Assembly: GCA_027574665.1 (NCBI GenBank)
Contig: CM050648.1
Location: 62,704,863 to 62,768,862, forward strand
Length of the DNA stretch: 64,000 nt
Source: Rhynochetos jubatus
Taxonomy: Eukaryota > Chordata > Aves > Eurypygiformes > Rhynochetidae
Direction of reading: 5' to 3'
A program made the translations under genes and the position numbers. Below, piece by piece: positions 1 to 12,600 of this stretch; the first letter of the stretch is position 1; each line of letters starts with the position of its first letter. The notes below the pieces were generated by a model. That model did not search any database, was not told the DNA's origin, and worked only from the letters and a program-made list of their open reading frames with translations.

Positions 1-482
1 ATGCAATGGATATGAATGGCAGGAGCATGCTGTATGCCTCAGTCTGAACAGTGGTGATGCTTTTAGAACACTTGTGATCTTCGTAAGCCTGTGAGTCAGT
101 GATGAAGGACCTGCCTGACTTGAGGCAGTGGGGACTAGCGCTTCCAATACACTCCCTACAAACTGCTTGAGCGTCTTGCAAATGGTACCTGTGTTCTTGT
201 CAGAAGCAGGCTGGCCATGCCCTCTAAGTTTCATAGAGCTGGGAGAAAGCCAAACTAGAGCTACTGAATCTCCTAAAGTGCTGAAAATGCAGCTGTTGTA
301 TCAACACGTGTGCTTAATGGGAGTAACAGCTTCTGCTTATAATGGTGGTCTTGAATGAGCTGCTTTTCTCCATGGGAGAAAACGGTGCTTCTTGCAAAGT
401 CTTTATTAGACTGAAGAAAGTATTACTTTGTGTAACTCTGTCAAGCTTCATGTAACCTTGCATCTTTCCTTTGCTTCTTCAG

Positions 483-647
483 AGAGGAATCCTTATGCAC
501 AGGTGGAGATACCCTTCCTTGTCTCTTCATGGAATTGAAGGAGCCTTCTCAGCCCCTGGAGCCAAGACTGTGATTCCTAGGAAAGTGATTGGCAAGTTCT
601 CAATCAGGCTTGTGCCAAACATGACTCCTGAAGAAGTCACAAAGCAT
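483..647 (+). CDS. CNDP2: CNDP2 coding exon, fourth from last
   Basis: The exon is 165 nt, phase 0 at both ends, with acceptor cttcttcag and donor CAT|GTATGT. It encodes [17 protein letters not shown], then [20 protein letters not shown] and ends [10 protein letters not shown]. It includes part of the dimerisation (lid) domain, whose residues reach the active site of the partner subunit in the family. The CNDP1 counterpart at 33803-33967 has the same length. Confidence 0.95.
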
Positions 648-2565
648 GTATGTTAAGATGGGTTGATAGTCTCAAACTACCTAGTATCTCTCAACTCCTC
701 TGTGCTGGGGAAAGAATGTTTCTGGTTTCTAAAGCCATTCCATTTACTTACTTTACTATCATCTTCCCTGTTCTGCACCACAACTTGGATAATTTAGGGA
801 ATTGCTGTATGGTCCCACACTGGATTGTTTTGGTCAAGCTGTTCAATTTCTCTCAACTAACTCAAAGAAGGGGCTTAGGAGTAAATGCTGATTTAACTGT
901 AGAGGCCTTGGCTTACCAGAAGTGCATATTGAAAAGCTGAAGTTTGACTTATTGGCTAACTATTCTGCAGTGTACTGTTAACTAGCCTTAAGGAGATAGT
1001 CTGACTTCAGAGCAGAGGTACATAGGAATAATATGAAGTAATAGTAATAGGAAAAGTATTGCTTCACGGTGGTAGTGATGGGTGAGTCCCTAAGATGCTT
1101 TTAATATGTGTCTTTATCAGTGTTCATACAAGTGCTAACAGTAGATAAGACTGGTCAATCTTTCTTACAGGTTGAAGACTATGTGAGCAAAAAGTTTGCA
1201 GAGCTGCAGAGCCCCAACAAATTCCGAGTATACTTAGGCCATGGTGGAAAACCCTGGGTGTCAGACTTCAACCATCCCCACTACATGGCGGGTAGGAGGG
1301 CCATGAAGACAGGTCAGTGGGTTTTCCGCTTGGCTTTGGGAGGACTAAAGAGCTTTTGTTCCAGGACCTCAAATACTGAAGAGGTCATGTTTATGGCATA
1401 CTTATGGTGTTCTGCATGTATGAGTTGGGCCCAAAAAGTAACAAAGCATGTTGTGCAATCCTTAAATTCAGGTTTGAGGTACAGGAAGGAAAGAAACTCA
1501 ATGTCAAGCTCATTTCTACTATATTGGAACAAGGCCATTGGTATGGTGTTGCTTTTGCATAAGGACAAGGCTGTTGGCAGTTCAGATCACTTGGTCAGCC
1601 ACAGCCCTGAAAGCTGAATCATCCTGGCATCCTTCTTGATCGGTTATGTAAGGGCAACTAGAGCTAACCTGACTGTGTTGGAGCACAAAGAGGCTTTCAG
1701 AGGGAGTGGTATTTGTGTATCTGAACTCCGGAAGTGACGGTGCTCCAGCACTACCTCTGAGGGCCAAATGCCACAATTCTGCAACCTCTGCAGTCTGGCT
1801 GATTTTAAATGGAGCAAGGCTTGGTCAGGGCATGGTACAGAAGTGGCTGGTACTCGGTTGCTTAAGTAGCAGTGAAGATCTGTTGGAAAAACAAACACAA
1901 TTCCAAACTGATGAGTGTCATTTTGTTCTAGTTTTTGGAGTTGAACCAGACATGACAAGGGAGGGAGGAAGCATTCCTGTTACCCTTACTTTTCAAGAAG
2001 CAACAGGCAAGAATGTCATGCTGCTTCCTGTTGGAGCTGCAGATGATGGTGCCCACTCTCAAAATGAGAAGCTAAATAGGTAAGAGAATATTTATCCCTG
2101 TGCCAGGCTGAGTTGTACTGTGGGTCTTGGCATATGTTATCGAAAGGACCAAGAAGAATTGAGCTCTTGCTTCTCTAATGTTCTGGAAGGCAAAGTGCCA
2201 TTTCTCCCTAGCAGACAAAGACTGGTAGTTAATCTGTAGTTGAATCTTTATCTCATACTGCTTCTGTGTTTACACACTTGAAACAAAAACCAGTTCTTGC
2301 ACTTTGGTCTCCAAGCTTGGCTACCCCCTACCCCCAGAGTGGCATTTATCTTGCCAGGGGTGATGCAGGGAGGTTGGGAGTGGTGCCTGATGCCTGTAGT
2401 CTGCTGTGTGCGTAGGACTAGTACTGCAAAAAGCACAACTGCTAGAAATACAGCTCAAACTAAACCAATGCTAATGGAAGCACTCTTCTTTCCAGGTACA
2501 ACTACATCCAGGGGGTGAAGGTGCTTGGTGCATACCTCTATGAAGTCTCCCAGCTGAAGGACTAA
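483..2565 (+). CDS. CNDP2: CNDP2, cytosolic non-specific dipeptidase, last four coding exons (partial)
   Basis: This is the C-terminal part of the M20A metallopeptidase that hydrolyses Cys-Gly and other dipeptides in the cytosol with two divalent metal ions. Four exons are seen: 483-647, 1171-1312, 1932-2079 and 2496-2565, together 174 codons plus TAA, about 37% of the usual 475 residues. The frame is continuous across all junctions (phases 0, 1, 2). Diagnostic stretches match mammalian CNDP2 closely from memory: [20 protein letters not shown], then [45 protein letters not shown] and the metal-ligand segment [16 protein letters not shown]. The protein ends [11 protein letters not shown], as expected. 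Cytosolic CNDP2 is distinguished from CNDP1 by [22 protein letters not shown] and the short end. The N-terminal catalytic half (H, D, E, D ligands) lies left of the window. CNDP1 follows about 19.5 kb downstream on the same strand. Confidence 0.97.
1171..1312 (+). CDS. CNDP2: CNDP2 coding exon, third from last
   Basis: The exon is 142 nt, starts in phase 0 and ends in phase 1, with acceptor tttcttacag and donor ACAG|GTCAGT. It encodes [18 protein letters not shown] through GRRAMKT. The match to mammalian CNDP2 is almost residue for residue. The CNDP1 counterpart is 34150-34291. Confidence 0.96.
1932..2079 (+). CDS. CNDP2: CNDP2 coding exon, second from last, with metal-ligand histidine
   Basis: The exon is 148 nt, phase 1 to phase 2, with acceptor ttttgttctag and donor ATAG|GTAAGA. 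It encodes [18 protein letters not shown] and ends [15 protein letters not shown]. The histidine of [10 protein letters not shown] is the C-terminal metal ligand of the M20 catalytic domain. The CNDP1 counterpart is 34673-34820. Confidence 0.97.
2496..2565 (+). CDS. CNDP2: CNDP2 terminal coding exon with stop
   Basis: The acceptor is ttctttccag. The exon encodes [20 protein letters not shown] followed by LKD and TAA at 2563-2565. The ending matches other vertebrate CNDP2 proteins, which finish in QLK plus one residue. Confidence 0.95.
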
Positions 2566-3190
2566 GTGAGATGCCTTACCTTCTGGCTTATGGATCCAAA
2601 GCCTGAATTTTCTTATAAAATGTCATCAATTACCAAGTGTTACTTGCCTTCCCTTTTTCTACCAGCACTCCACTGCTTGGGGGGAGAGGGAAGCACGCAG
2701 TTCCACTTGATAAAGAATGTTGTATAGAAAAAGTACTTGTTTAAATGCTTACTTCAGATGACACGGACAATTCCTTATCTGGCCAGCAGTCCCCTCTGTA
2801 TCATTTCAAAGTTGTGGTTTGCTGTATTCATCTACTTTACCTGTAAAGCAGGAAGAACAGTTTGCTCTCCACTGTTTAAGCAGCCACATCAGTTGCAGAA
2901 CTGCCAGCCAGGCTTAAGGTTCTTTTTCCTGGATATGTCCTGGAAGTAGTCAAAGTGACAGATTACGGGGCTATACTGGAATGTGTTCAAGCTGTGGGGT
3001 GGCATCTGTCTTGCTAACTGAGTGATTTGGAAGAGCAGTTTGTATCTTAAGGTTTATACCTGCCTGCAGGTTTCAATTTACAGTGAATGAAGTTAAACAA
3101 AATTCACTGTGGTAATGAGTACTGGCCATCTTTTTGTAAAGCTGCCTTTGTATTGACTATAAAGGACAATAAATAATCATGCTCTAGAGT
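2566..3190 (+). other. CNDP2: CNDP2 3' untranslated region
   Basis: This is the sequence between the CNDP2 stop codon and the first good poly(A) signal. It is AT-moderate without an open frame or a repeat I recognise. The 3' end is inferred about 15-20 nt past the AATAAA. Confidence 0.7.
3168..3173 (+). terminator. Poly(A) signal of CNDP2
   Basis: A canonical AATAAA, followed at once by a second overlapping AATAA. It lies about 600 nt after the stop codon, with a T/GT-rich stretch (3190-3207) downstream. It is the first AATAAA after the CNDP2 stop. Confidence 0.7.
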
Positions 3191-5067
3191 TTGGCTCTTG
3201 GTCTCTGAGGATTAAATAATGACTTGGGAGGGAAAGCAGCTTCAGGTAACCTGGGAGGAACTCTTCTCTGGCTATAGAGGCCAGTGAGCAACATGGCTAT
3301 GCAGACTGTACTTCCTAGGAATCCAGATTTTTGTTCCTTAGGCTCTGGATCCCTAACAGCTTGTAGACTTGAAGCAGCTGTTGCTAATCCTGCTCTCCTG
3401 AGGGGAGACAAGTTCAGAAAAAGTTCTGATTCAGCTCTGTATGCTGGGTCATCACACTGTAGCACAACTGAGGATACTGCAAGAGGGTGGGCGGAATTCG
3501 TAGGCATAAGTGGGGAGAGAAGAGCATTGCTCATTGCAACTGCTGACTGACATCCAACTTCAAGCTCTTTCAGAAACGCTGAACTCCAGCACTTCCAGTA
3601 TTATATCACAAACCAGACCCTCTTAAATGTGTGCTAATCTGAGCTGGGTTTGGCCCACTGTTTCTGAATTCCTGACCAGCACTAGCAGGCTAAGCTAGGT
3701 GAGTATGTCAAGTGATGGTGCTTCGCTTGGAGAGCTGCTGGAGTGCATGGGGCAGTCCTGTAGCCTGACAACAGGTGAGCAGCATGTGATGCTTCCCCCC
3801 TTGGGGGATGGAAGGCAGGAATGGCTTGTCCATCTGGCTTTCACTCTTGCTTGATCTGGAGTCTTAATAGTGGATTGCTGTTGGGGCTTCTGTTCTCACT
3901 GTGAAGCTTCTGAAGTTTGTCTTGTTCTGTTTGGTTTGTCATGGAACTTGATGGTTGGAGATAATCTGGTACCATTAGCCTTTGCACTTGCAGCTGGGGT
4001 ACAGGCTGAGACCCATGTTGTGCCTGTGTCAGTATTGGCTAGCACCAAGCATCTGCACAAGCACCGCATAGTGGGCTGCTAGGTTTTCTCCTTTCAGTGG
4101 CAGTGGAACTACTCTGGTACAGCGTGCAGCCTGTACACAGGGCAAGACTGGCATGCCTGAATATTTGAAGGTTATCTGTATGCTGAGATGAATTAATTAT
4201 GCAGGATAACCAGTCCTAGAAGTCTGTGGTTTGAAGTAGCTTCCTCAGTTACTGAATTGACACCTTGGACTTCTCTGGATGGTGTAACCTACATGAAAAG
4301 GCAGTGTCCTGGCTGTTGGTGAGTTTGTGTTGCTTGTTGTCTTTGAAAAGCATCAAAACTTACACTCTATTACTGAGATAATACTAGTTTCTCACAATGT
4401 GAAGAAAAAGCTTATTTGGGCAGGAGAAAAGCTGATAATGTCATGAAATGTGTTCAGAAAGTGAGCATGTCTGTATTGTCCTAGTGCATTTGTAACTCTT
4501 TCCTTGAGGATCACTGATTGTCTCAAGTTCTGTACTGAAGACACTGCATCACACCTGACACTTCCTGAATGTGTACAGCATGGCAGAGTTGTGAAGGATG
4601 CCCAAAGCAGAAGGTGGGCTAAAGGGCTGGTAGAAGAGCCTGGGAAGCAGATCCTGTTGGATAGATAGAAGAAATTTTTGGCATGGGGTGAGTGCCAGAA
4701 CCCTCTGAAAAGGAGATTAAAATGGGACTTTAGCATGAGCAAAAATGCGGGGGTCTGTATAAGCATGCAGGAGTAAAGTTGCTGAAGTAATGGGCCCTTT
4801 GAGACATAATGGGATTTCAGATTTGCTTAGATGTATAATTTTAAAATTGGAAGTTGTATTTGTTACCTTGCTACAGTAGAGCTTGCTTTAGTTGTAACCT
4901 CTCTGGTCCCTGCCTAAGGTGACCACAAAAGCAGTAGTTCTTGGCCTGAATGAGCAACACAGGTGAAAAGGACCACAGTGGTGCCAGTTACCTTCTGTAG
5001 CCTGTTGGCCTCAGACTCAACTCCTTGAAGGCTTCTAGAAAAGCAGTACCTGTGCAGGGATCTGGTT
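3191..5067. other. Intergenic DNA after CNDP2, no feature seen
   Basis: No exon with both splice sites, no RNA gene and no repeat family was recognised here. Open frames are short and scattered on both strands, as expected by chance. Confidence 0.5.
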
Positions 5068-5955
5068 TCATGGAATCATAGTGTCAGAAGGGACCTTAAA
5101 GACCACTTAGTTCCAATGCCCCTGCCATGGGCAGGGACACCCTCCACTAGACCAGGTTGCTCAAAGCCTCATCCAGCCTGGCCTTGAACACTGCCAGGGA
5201 TGGGGCAGCCACAGCTTCTCTGGGCAACCTGTTCCACTGCCTCACCACCCTCTCCGGGAAGAATGTTTTCCTGATATACAGTCTAAATCTCCCTGCTTTC
5301 AATTTAAACCTGTTCCCCTTGTCCTTTCACTACAGGCCCTAGTAAAAAGCCCCCCCAGCTTCCTTGTAGCCCTTTCAGGTACTGGAAGGTGCTCTAAGGT
5401 CTCCCCGGAGCCTTCTCTTCTCCAGGCTGAACAAGCCCAATTCTCTCAGCCTGTCCCCATAGCAGAGGGGCTCCAGCCCTCTGAGCATCTTCGTGGCCTC
5501 CTCTGGACTTGTTCCAACTGGTCAATATCCCTCTTATGCTGAGGGCTCCACAGCTGGACACAGCACTCCAGGTGGGGTCTCACAAGAACACAGTAGAGGG
5601 TGAGAATCCCCTCCCTTGGACTTGCTGGCCACACTTCTCCTGATACAGCCCAGGATACGGTTGGCTTTCTGGGCTGCCAGTGCACACTGCTGGCTCATGT
5701 CCAGCTTTTCACCCACCAGTACCCCCAAGCCCTTCCCCTCAGGGCTGCTCTCGATCCATTCTCCACCCAGCCTGTGCTTGTGCTTGGGATTGCCCTGACC
5801 CATGTGCAGGACCTTGCACTTGGCCTTGTTGAACTCCATGAGGTGGGCACAGGCCCACCTCTCCAGCCTGTCCAGGTCCCTCTGGATGGCATCCCTTCCC
5901 TCTACCGTGTCGACCGCACCACACAGGTTGCTGTCGTTGGTAAACTTGCTTTGCT
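5068..5955 (-). mobile_element. CR1 LINE, 5'-truncated copy
   Basis: Read on the minus strand this is the 3' end of a chicken-repeat-1 non-LTR retrotransposon of about 890 bp. The 3' terminus lies at about 5068 with the typical ATGATTCCATG tail and the TGCCCATGGCAGGGGCATTGG block. The body encodes the C-terminal part of the reverse-transcriptase ORF: phrases such as [26 protein letters not shown] and [15 protein letters not shown] can be read. These sit in different frames, so the copy is frameshifted and dead. The 5' break near 5955 falls inside the RT region, the usual result of incomplete reverse transcription. Confidence 0.93.
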
Positions 5956-6076
5956 ACATCGTGGAGTGTTTCTTAGCCCGAGTTGTTTCAGGAGCAGCAC
6001 TATCGTGCAGGGCAGAAGTGCCTGACGTGTCACAGTGTGGGCTAACAGTGAACAGCCGACCGCGTCCGTGAGGCAC

Positions 6077-6091
6077 AGCGCCATCTGCTGG
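6077..6091 (-). promoter_or_regulatory. CTCF-type binding motif
   Basis: On the minus strand the 15 bases read CCAGCAGATGGCGCT, which fits the CTCF core consensus CCASYAGRKGGCRSY at every position. It lies in a small GC-rich patch (about 5960-6130) just outside the 5' break of the CR1 copy. Binding is inferred; only the motif is seen. Confidence 0.5.
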
Positions 6092-6129
6092 GCCTGCGGA
6101 GGCTGCCCGGCGCTTCCACACAGCTTCAA

Positions 6130-7170
6130 CCCCAGAAGGCTGCTTTTTACCTTGTTGGGGTTTACCGAACGGCTTGGCCAGCTCCAGCTCATGTGTAACA
6201 TGAGAGCTTCTATGAAGGCAGTTCTCTGAAGTGAACTGGCAGGCCGATCTGGTCAGGGGCAGTACCACCGGGAGAAGGAGCAGGCTGCAGGTGTTTCAGA
6301 CGGCTTTGTGGCCTAGGTAGCTGCTATGTCTCTTCACTGTGCCAAGTAATGCCTCTGCGATGGTGAGCGCTGGAAAAATGATCTGGTTTTGCCTGTTTCT
6401 TCCTCGTGGTCTTTGCCTACAGTCACCACAGGCTGTCTGGGGTGGAGGTAGCTATGCCTGGAACAGAGTTACAAACCGGAACAGCAGTGATCTCCAATTT
6501 TCCTGGGTAGGAAAAAGCGCCAGCTCTATTTACAGGTGTCAGGAAGGCCTCCAAAAGGAATGCAGTCATGAACTTCTCCAGTCTGGTAAGTGTCTGAACC
6601 TGGGCCTAGCAGGGGCACCAACACATGCCCACATGGCTTGGACTTACTGCTCAGGCTACTGCTTCGAGGTGCTCTTTTCTTTTACTTGTCTACCTTTGCC
6701 TCTTAGGGGTAAAACCCGATAGGAGCCCAGCTTGCTGCCTGTTGACCCAAATGGCATGTGGCCTTAAATTAGTGAGGTTGGTTTTTTTTTTTGCAAGTTT
6801 CTGTTTTGCTAAATTATGTCAAAGTATGTTCAACTCCTTCAAATACTGAAATAAATGTGGCTTTATCACCTTTGTACCTTCTCTGCACCCCCCCCAACCC
6901 CAAGGCAGTTTTGCTTTTCTTGTCCAGATTCCCTTCCAGTCAGACTTGATGGAATTGCCCAACTCTGCTTTATTTGAAAGCTGGAGTTTCATTAAAGATG
7001 ATGAGAAGGTTTGTATATCCTCATTTGAGTTACTTAAGAAAGGGATAAAATATCTAAGCTGGCAGCACTGGTTCCTGGAAACTAATTCTCAGGACTTGGC
7101 AGGGTTACTTGCAGGAGAAAGGGTGACTTCATAAATATGTAGCTGGAAAAAAGGGGAATATTTATGTACC
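6130..7170. other. Intergenic DNA, no gene seen
   Basis: There is no recognisable exon here. An AATAAA occurs near 6850 but with no coding sequence upstream to which it could belong. A poly-T run lies at about 6782-6792 and a C-rich run near 6888. Confidence 0.4.
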
Positions 7171-7722
7171 TGTGCTGGTTTTAGTTGTGATAGTGAACTT
7201 TTAGCACAGTAGCTAGCATGAGGCTGTGTTTTGGATCTGCTGGGAAGAATATTGATAACACTATTGTTTGTAGTTGTTACTAAGGCATGTTGATATCAAG
7301 CCAAGGACTTCTTCAGTTTCTGATACTGCCCCTGTGTTCCCAGCTTCTGCTCTACAAGAAGCTGGGAGGGGACACAGCCTGCACAGCTGACCCCAACTGA
7401 CCAAGGGGACTTTTCATGCCATCAAATGTCATGCTGGTATAAAGTTGGCGGAGTTGGCCAGGAGAGGAATCACTGGTTGGGGTCTAGCTGGGTATTGGTT
7501 GGCCACTGATGAGCAGCTGTATAACTTTTTCCTTGCCTTTTTTCCTTTATTTTCATTACACGGTAGTATTAGTAGTCATCACTATTTCATTTGTTTTCAA
7601 TTATTAAACTGTTCTTATCTCAACCCACAAGCTTTCTTACATTCTTCCTCCCACTGGGGAAGGGAGGAGGTGGGCGAGCAGCTTTCTGGTGCTTAGTTGC
7701 TGACTGGGGCTAAACCATGGCA
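7171..7722 (+). mobile_element. Avian ERVL-like LTR, probably a solo LTR
   Basis: The segment starts TGTGCTGGTTTTAGTTGTGA and ends CTAAACCATGGCA, the TG...CA ends of an avian endogenous-retrovirus LTR. Inside are an LTR core-promoter TATAAAG at 7438-7444 and the AACTGACCAAGGGGAC block also seen, in variant form, in the LTR at 31.1 kb. No internal gag/pol region follows, so it looks like a solo LTR fossil. The flanks (GTACC before, ATGCC after) are only partly alike, which suggests an old insertion. The family name is from memory of the terminal sequence. Confidence 0.65.
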
Positions 7723-9542
7723 ATGCCACCAAAGCAAAATGGTTTTGTGATGTTTCCCAAGGCGGAATAATAGCTTGACTCCTGACTGGAAACCAGGAAA
7801 TCTCAGTCAGTGGCACGCTGCTGTTACCAAGTCTTAGATGGCTTGTACTTGAGTCATCCCACTCCGAGGGTGGAGGGAGACCTACAACGTGCATTGTCCA
7901 TAGGGTGAAACCCCTGCAAAACGGAGGATGCAGACTTCTGGCTTGCAGTGCCTCGTTGCTTGCTGTTTCTTGTGTGTTAGCAAAATCCATGACAGTGCAT
8001 CTTGATATGGAATATGCACTTAAAAGAGCAGCTGGAGTTATTACAAGCTATTATCCCTAAATGAATAAGCCCTAACTGCCTTTTAAAATGTCACTTTTCT
8101 TTATTTTTGCTGTACCGGGCAACAATAGCATGCACATTAAAAACACAGTCCTGATTTTCAACTATGCGGCAATCCATTTTAGGCTTGTTGGGCACAATGT
8201 TTCCTAATTCGAAACCACTTTTTAACTTGCAAGAGGGACTTTGGTTTAGCATAATGAGTTCGGATGTACTAACTACATCAAAACTTACTTTTCTATAAGG
8301 TTACTTGATAGACTGTCTTAACTCTAAGAACTTCAGCTTTGTGATCTTGACCTTGAAGCAAAGTAGAGATAACATAGAGCTAATTTAGACAGAGTATGTG
8401 AGTCCGTTCGTTCTGCTGAAGTACTAGCTTAAAAACATTACAACTTGGTTTTTGTCAGCTGAACTCATTCAATTAAAATAGTATAGATTCATGTGTTAGA
8501 TGTGCTTTTACACTGAGGAGTCAATCTGAACAAATCACCTTCCTGATAATTAATAATATTATGCTGGGGATTTAAATCACTCTTTGGAGAATCTGCTTAG
8601 GCTGTACAGGGAGGCTGATGGTGGATAATTTTGTTTCTATTCCCTTGCTAGCTTGATCATACCATTCTACATCACGATGTTAGGTTATGACAAACCCTGA
8701 GTGCTACGACATGCTTTTCTAGTACTCTTAAATATTCATCTTGCTATTAATTTTACATATCCTTAGTGATTCTGGCATTTCTTGAGGACTGCTTAAAATG
8801 CACGCCAAGGAAATGTGCCGGCTGATGCTGACACGTTGGTATGCGGTGTCCTCCTTCTGTCGGGGCAGGCTTATATACTTCTCAGTCTTGGAGACAGCCT
8901 GTGGACCTCTGATATGTATTTCTGCCCTTTAGACTGAAAAAATGAGGTGATAAATACATCTGAGCAGCTGCTTTTGTGACTGCTGTGGTGTATACTCCCC
9001 ATTGGAAAAGCAGCTGGTCCTGTATGCAGTGCATTTGAACTGAGACCTGTTGTATCCTCAGAGGATGTGTGGTCTACTCACAAGAAACAAAAGGTAACTC
9101 CACCAAGATTACCACGTCGTTACTCAAAGTTATAATCTATAGGAAGATAGCTATAGGTTTGTGCCCACAGCACAAAGTGCTAATTATTATTTGAAACATG
9201 TTCAGTTATTAGATACTCAAAGTCTTCCTCTAGAGACATTTTTTTGTTAGATGTTGCTTGTCAACGCGTGCCTTGCAGTGGTCAGTCACAATCCACCGGT
9301 CTGCACGGAAAGGCTAGCCTTAGCGTTTGTTCATAAGCAATGCCTATGAATGGCGTTTCAGGGAGGAGCCTTTGAAGGCTGCTGTTACTGTTTATCAGTA
9401 AAATCATGTATAAAAATGCTAAATGTCTTGGTGTAAAGGTGGATCGTGGGACAACTGTTTTCTTGCTCTTTTGGACAGGTTAAGTAAACGGAATTGCAAA
9501 TCTGCGCTGTAAGTGTATGCAAAGTTGTAGCCAACTCCTGAA
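7723..9542. other. Intergenic DNA, AT-rich, no feature seen
   Basis: No splice-bounded open frame and no repeat family recognised. Composition becomes AT-rich after about 8000. Confidence 0.4.
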
Positions 9543-9692
9543 TTGGCCCCATCCCTGGAAGTGTTCAAGGCCAGGCTGGACGAGGCTTTGAGCAACCTGG
9601 TCTAGTGGAGGGTGTCCCTGCCCATGGCAGGGGGGCTGGAACTAGATGGTCTTTAAGGTCCTTTCCAACCCAAACCAGCCTGTGATTTTTAT
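9543..9692 (+). mobile_element. CR1 LINE 3' tail fragment
   Basis: About 150 bp matching the 3' end of CR1: a CCATCCCTGG start, the codons for the ORF2 end (FKARLDEALSNLV-like), then the GAGGGTGTCCCTGCCCATGG block and a tail close to CCTGTGATT. It is severely 5'-truncated and has drifted at the tail. Confidence 0.88.
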
Positions 9693-12600
9693 AGCTGCTA
9701 AAATTCATGTTTCTGAACTACCTAATGGGTTTAATGTCCACAAAGTGAAAAGTGGAGTCAAGGTTAGAGACTTGAGAATAAATGCTGCCTTCTCTTGGGC
9801 TGCTCTAATACTAGCAGGGAGAATTCTGGGAGGTTGCTGCTGAACTGCAAGAAAACCTATTAAACTCTTCCACAGACTTGCAGCAACTTGGAAAGCAACA
9901 ATGTAACTAAACTGTTTCAAGTAGTAAAACAACTGCAAAAGACTTCTGCGAGCTAAAATGCTGTGTAGTGTTGGATTATTTATAAATAAATCCCATAAGG
10001 TCTTGTTTCAGACTAACTTGCTAACGAATTGGTACATATAGTAATGGGTTGATGTATTTCCCTCATTACCAGCTGTGTACTGGTGCATCATTAGAAATCA
10101 AATCAGAAATGTAACTAGAAATGCAAAAATGCTGTTTCTTTTGATGGACTCCAGCGCTATATGCGGGGCACAGAACATCTGGCCTTTGTTGCCTCCTGTA
10201 TTCTCTACTACTGCTGCTCTTTTTTTCCAGTCATCCACACAAGGAGAGCTAATCCTGCAAGAGGGACCCATGGAGTTTCCCAGCAGTATGACCGTGCTTC
10301 CACTATAGAAGGTCATAGTTCTATGTTGACCGGACTGAGTCTCTTCTACGTTTCGTATTAAAACTGTAGTTCTTTTAATGCTAAAGTGGAAAACGCTACC
10401 TTTAATTTCAACATTACTCTGTAGCGGCCACTGCAGTGTGTTTGGAAGCTGGCACAACAGTACGATAGCACTAAATGGAGTGGGAGAAGGTAACTTTTTG
10501 TTTCCAAATTCCTCTCCATTAACCTCTTTACTGTGTGAGTGAACAGCAACCTGTAAAATTCTGGCAGGAGAGCAGCTATTTCTGCAAGGCCACTGGAACA
10601 TACTCCTGTTTAATTAGTGGAAATGCCAGAAGTTAAAGGCAGACGGACACTCAGAAATGGTTCCAGGCGAATCTCTTCAGGTTTTCTCTATTGTCTGTGT
10701 TGAACACTTAGCTGGTACACTTAAATTCAGAGCTGTAGGAATACAGTATACATTCAAAATGCCATATAGGCTGCATGTCATCTTCAGGAATTGGTTGTCA
10801 AATAGAGAATTAATAAAGAAAGCAAAAGATTTATTTCTGCACAGCTTTGAATCTTGTTTCTATTTCAGACATATCCTGTAATGTGTTGTCAGCTGTATCC
10901 TAAACATTTGTATGAGGAGGCGTGGTGCTGCTCATGATTATTTTAAGGCAGTTTTAATTCTGACTGGATGGATTCAGAAGTACAAATCCAGAAGGGGGAA
11001 GGCTGGATCAGGAGCTCAGGCACACATTGGTTACCAATTCTGTTGTCTGGCAATGGAATTTCAAGATAGGGATGTGAATAAAGATAACTTGAATGTTGAG
11101 AGACCAGTTAGGAAGACAGAGAGCAAGTTTCTCACAGAAAATAAAGAAAGTAAAAGCCATGGTGAGAAAGGTGTAAGTGAATGTGTAAATACATGTTCCT
11201 AGAGTATGGACACCCAGAGTTTATTAGCTTCCAGGCTTTAGTCCTCTAAAGTTCCTTTGCACTAATCTGGAAATGATATTTAATGGAACTTGGCTGGCTA
11301 TGAACTTCTGTAAGTTTGCAAAGCTGCATATAATTTTTGGAAGCTTTATTTGGGATTCTCTGACACAGATGGAGTTTAAATCTTTTTTGACCAATTCAGA
11401 AGTCCTTACATTTTTTTAAAGTTAATAGGCCTTTTGAGGAAGGAATTTGAGAAATAGGAGAATAAAATGTTGTCTTTAACAGCAAATAAGGTCATGCATT
11501 GATTAGTTTAAAATAGTTACATTTAAAAGTAGCAAATGCATCTCTTTTTTTTTTTTTTTCCCATGGAAAACAAGAGCACCAGATTTACTGAGTATTAAAT
11601 TAATAGGAAACTATGCTGTATTACATTGCCTGCTTTGTGAAAGTGTTCCTATAGGATATGACAGGTAATTGAGTCATCAACATAAAATATTAATATTTCA
11701 GATGATACATTCCATTTTCTTAATGTGTTGTAGTTCCACATCTATCTATGTGTGAAGATGACACAGATTTACTGGGACACAGCAGTCACCTTGAAGCCAT
11801 GCTCAGTAACAGCTGATTAGCGTTATCTGTTCCGAATGTAAAACAAGTTCAGCTTCTCTGACCTCATTAGAGGGAGCTGAGAGTGCCTCAGTAATAAATG
11901 CTCCTCTGGCTCCTTCCAATAATTTGATTTATATGGAAGAAAGTTTTAATGATACAGTCCCTGCCACGAACAGACCAGAAGTCCTTAAGGATGTAGAAGA
12001 AAGATTCTGAAAATAATTAGACATAGCAGTAAAATTAAAAAGGAGGTTGGAATGGGAAATTATTTTTTCAATAGCACAGTCTTTTCATCCACTTACATTC
12101 ATAGACATCAATAGAGAAGTGAGTCTAATATATCCAGAAATGCATAGTAATCTGTTCATAAACTTATATGTGTGTTTGCTTTTGGATTTGGCTAGAGCCT
12201 GCATTCATCAAATAAAATTAACATTCTGGCACAGTGTTTATTGGTCTTTTTAAATTACTGAATGTGGGAATTTGGGGTGATAAAATGACAAAGCAGCCTA
12301 TGAATCTGAGAGCCTGCTTTAAGTTTGGATCTAAATAAAAAGTAGAGGATATGGTGACTTCAAACTGTGCAGTGTACAGAAACTTGCTTTATAAGAGTAA
12401 TACAGTAAAAATTAATTTTGTACACTTTGCATAAGATCACAGTGCAAACCCACCATTTTTAATTAATCTGTCACAAATAGTTTTATCTGTATCACTAGGA
12501 ATTAATGTGTCATCCCAAGTCCTTTACACCTACTAAGTTATCTTAGAATGCAAAACTAACAAACAGCCAAATGGTATAAAAACTCTTCTTGCAGTCTGTG

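Noticed and set aside
5446-5839. Minus-strand frames that could be taken as a host gene
   Set aside because: They are pieces of the CR1 reverse-transcriptase ORF in a decayed copy.
10098-10601. 167-codon minus-strand frame
   Set aside because: No domain or family recognised and no promoter or splice context; the composition looks like non-coding DNA.
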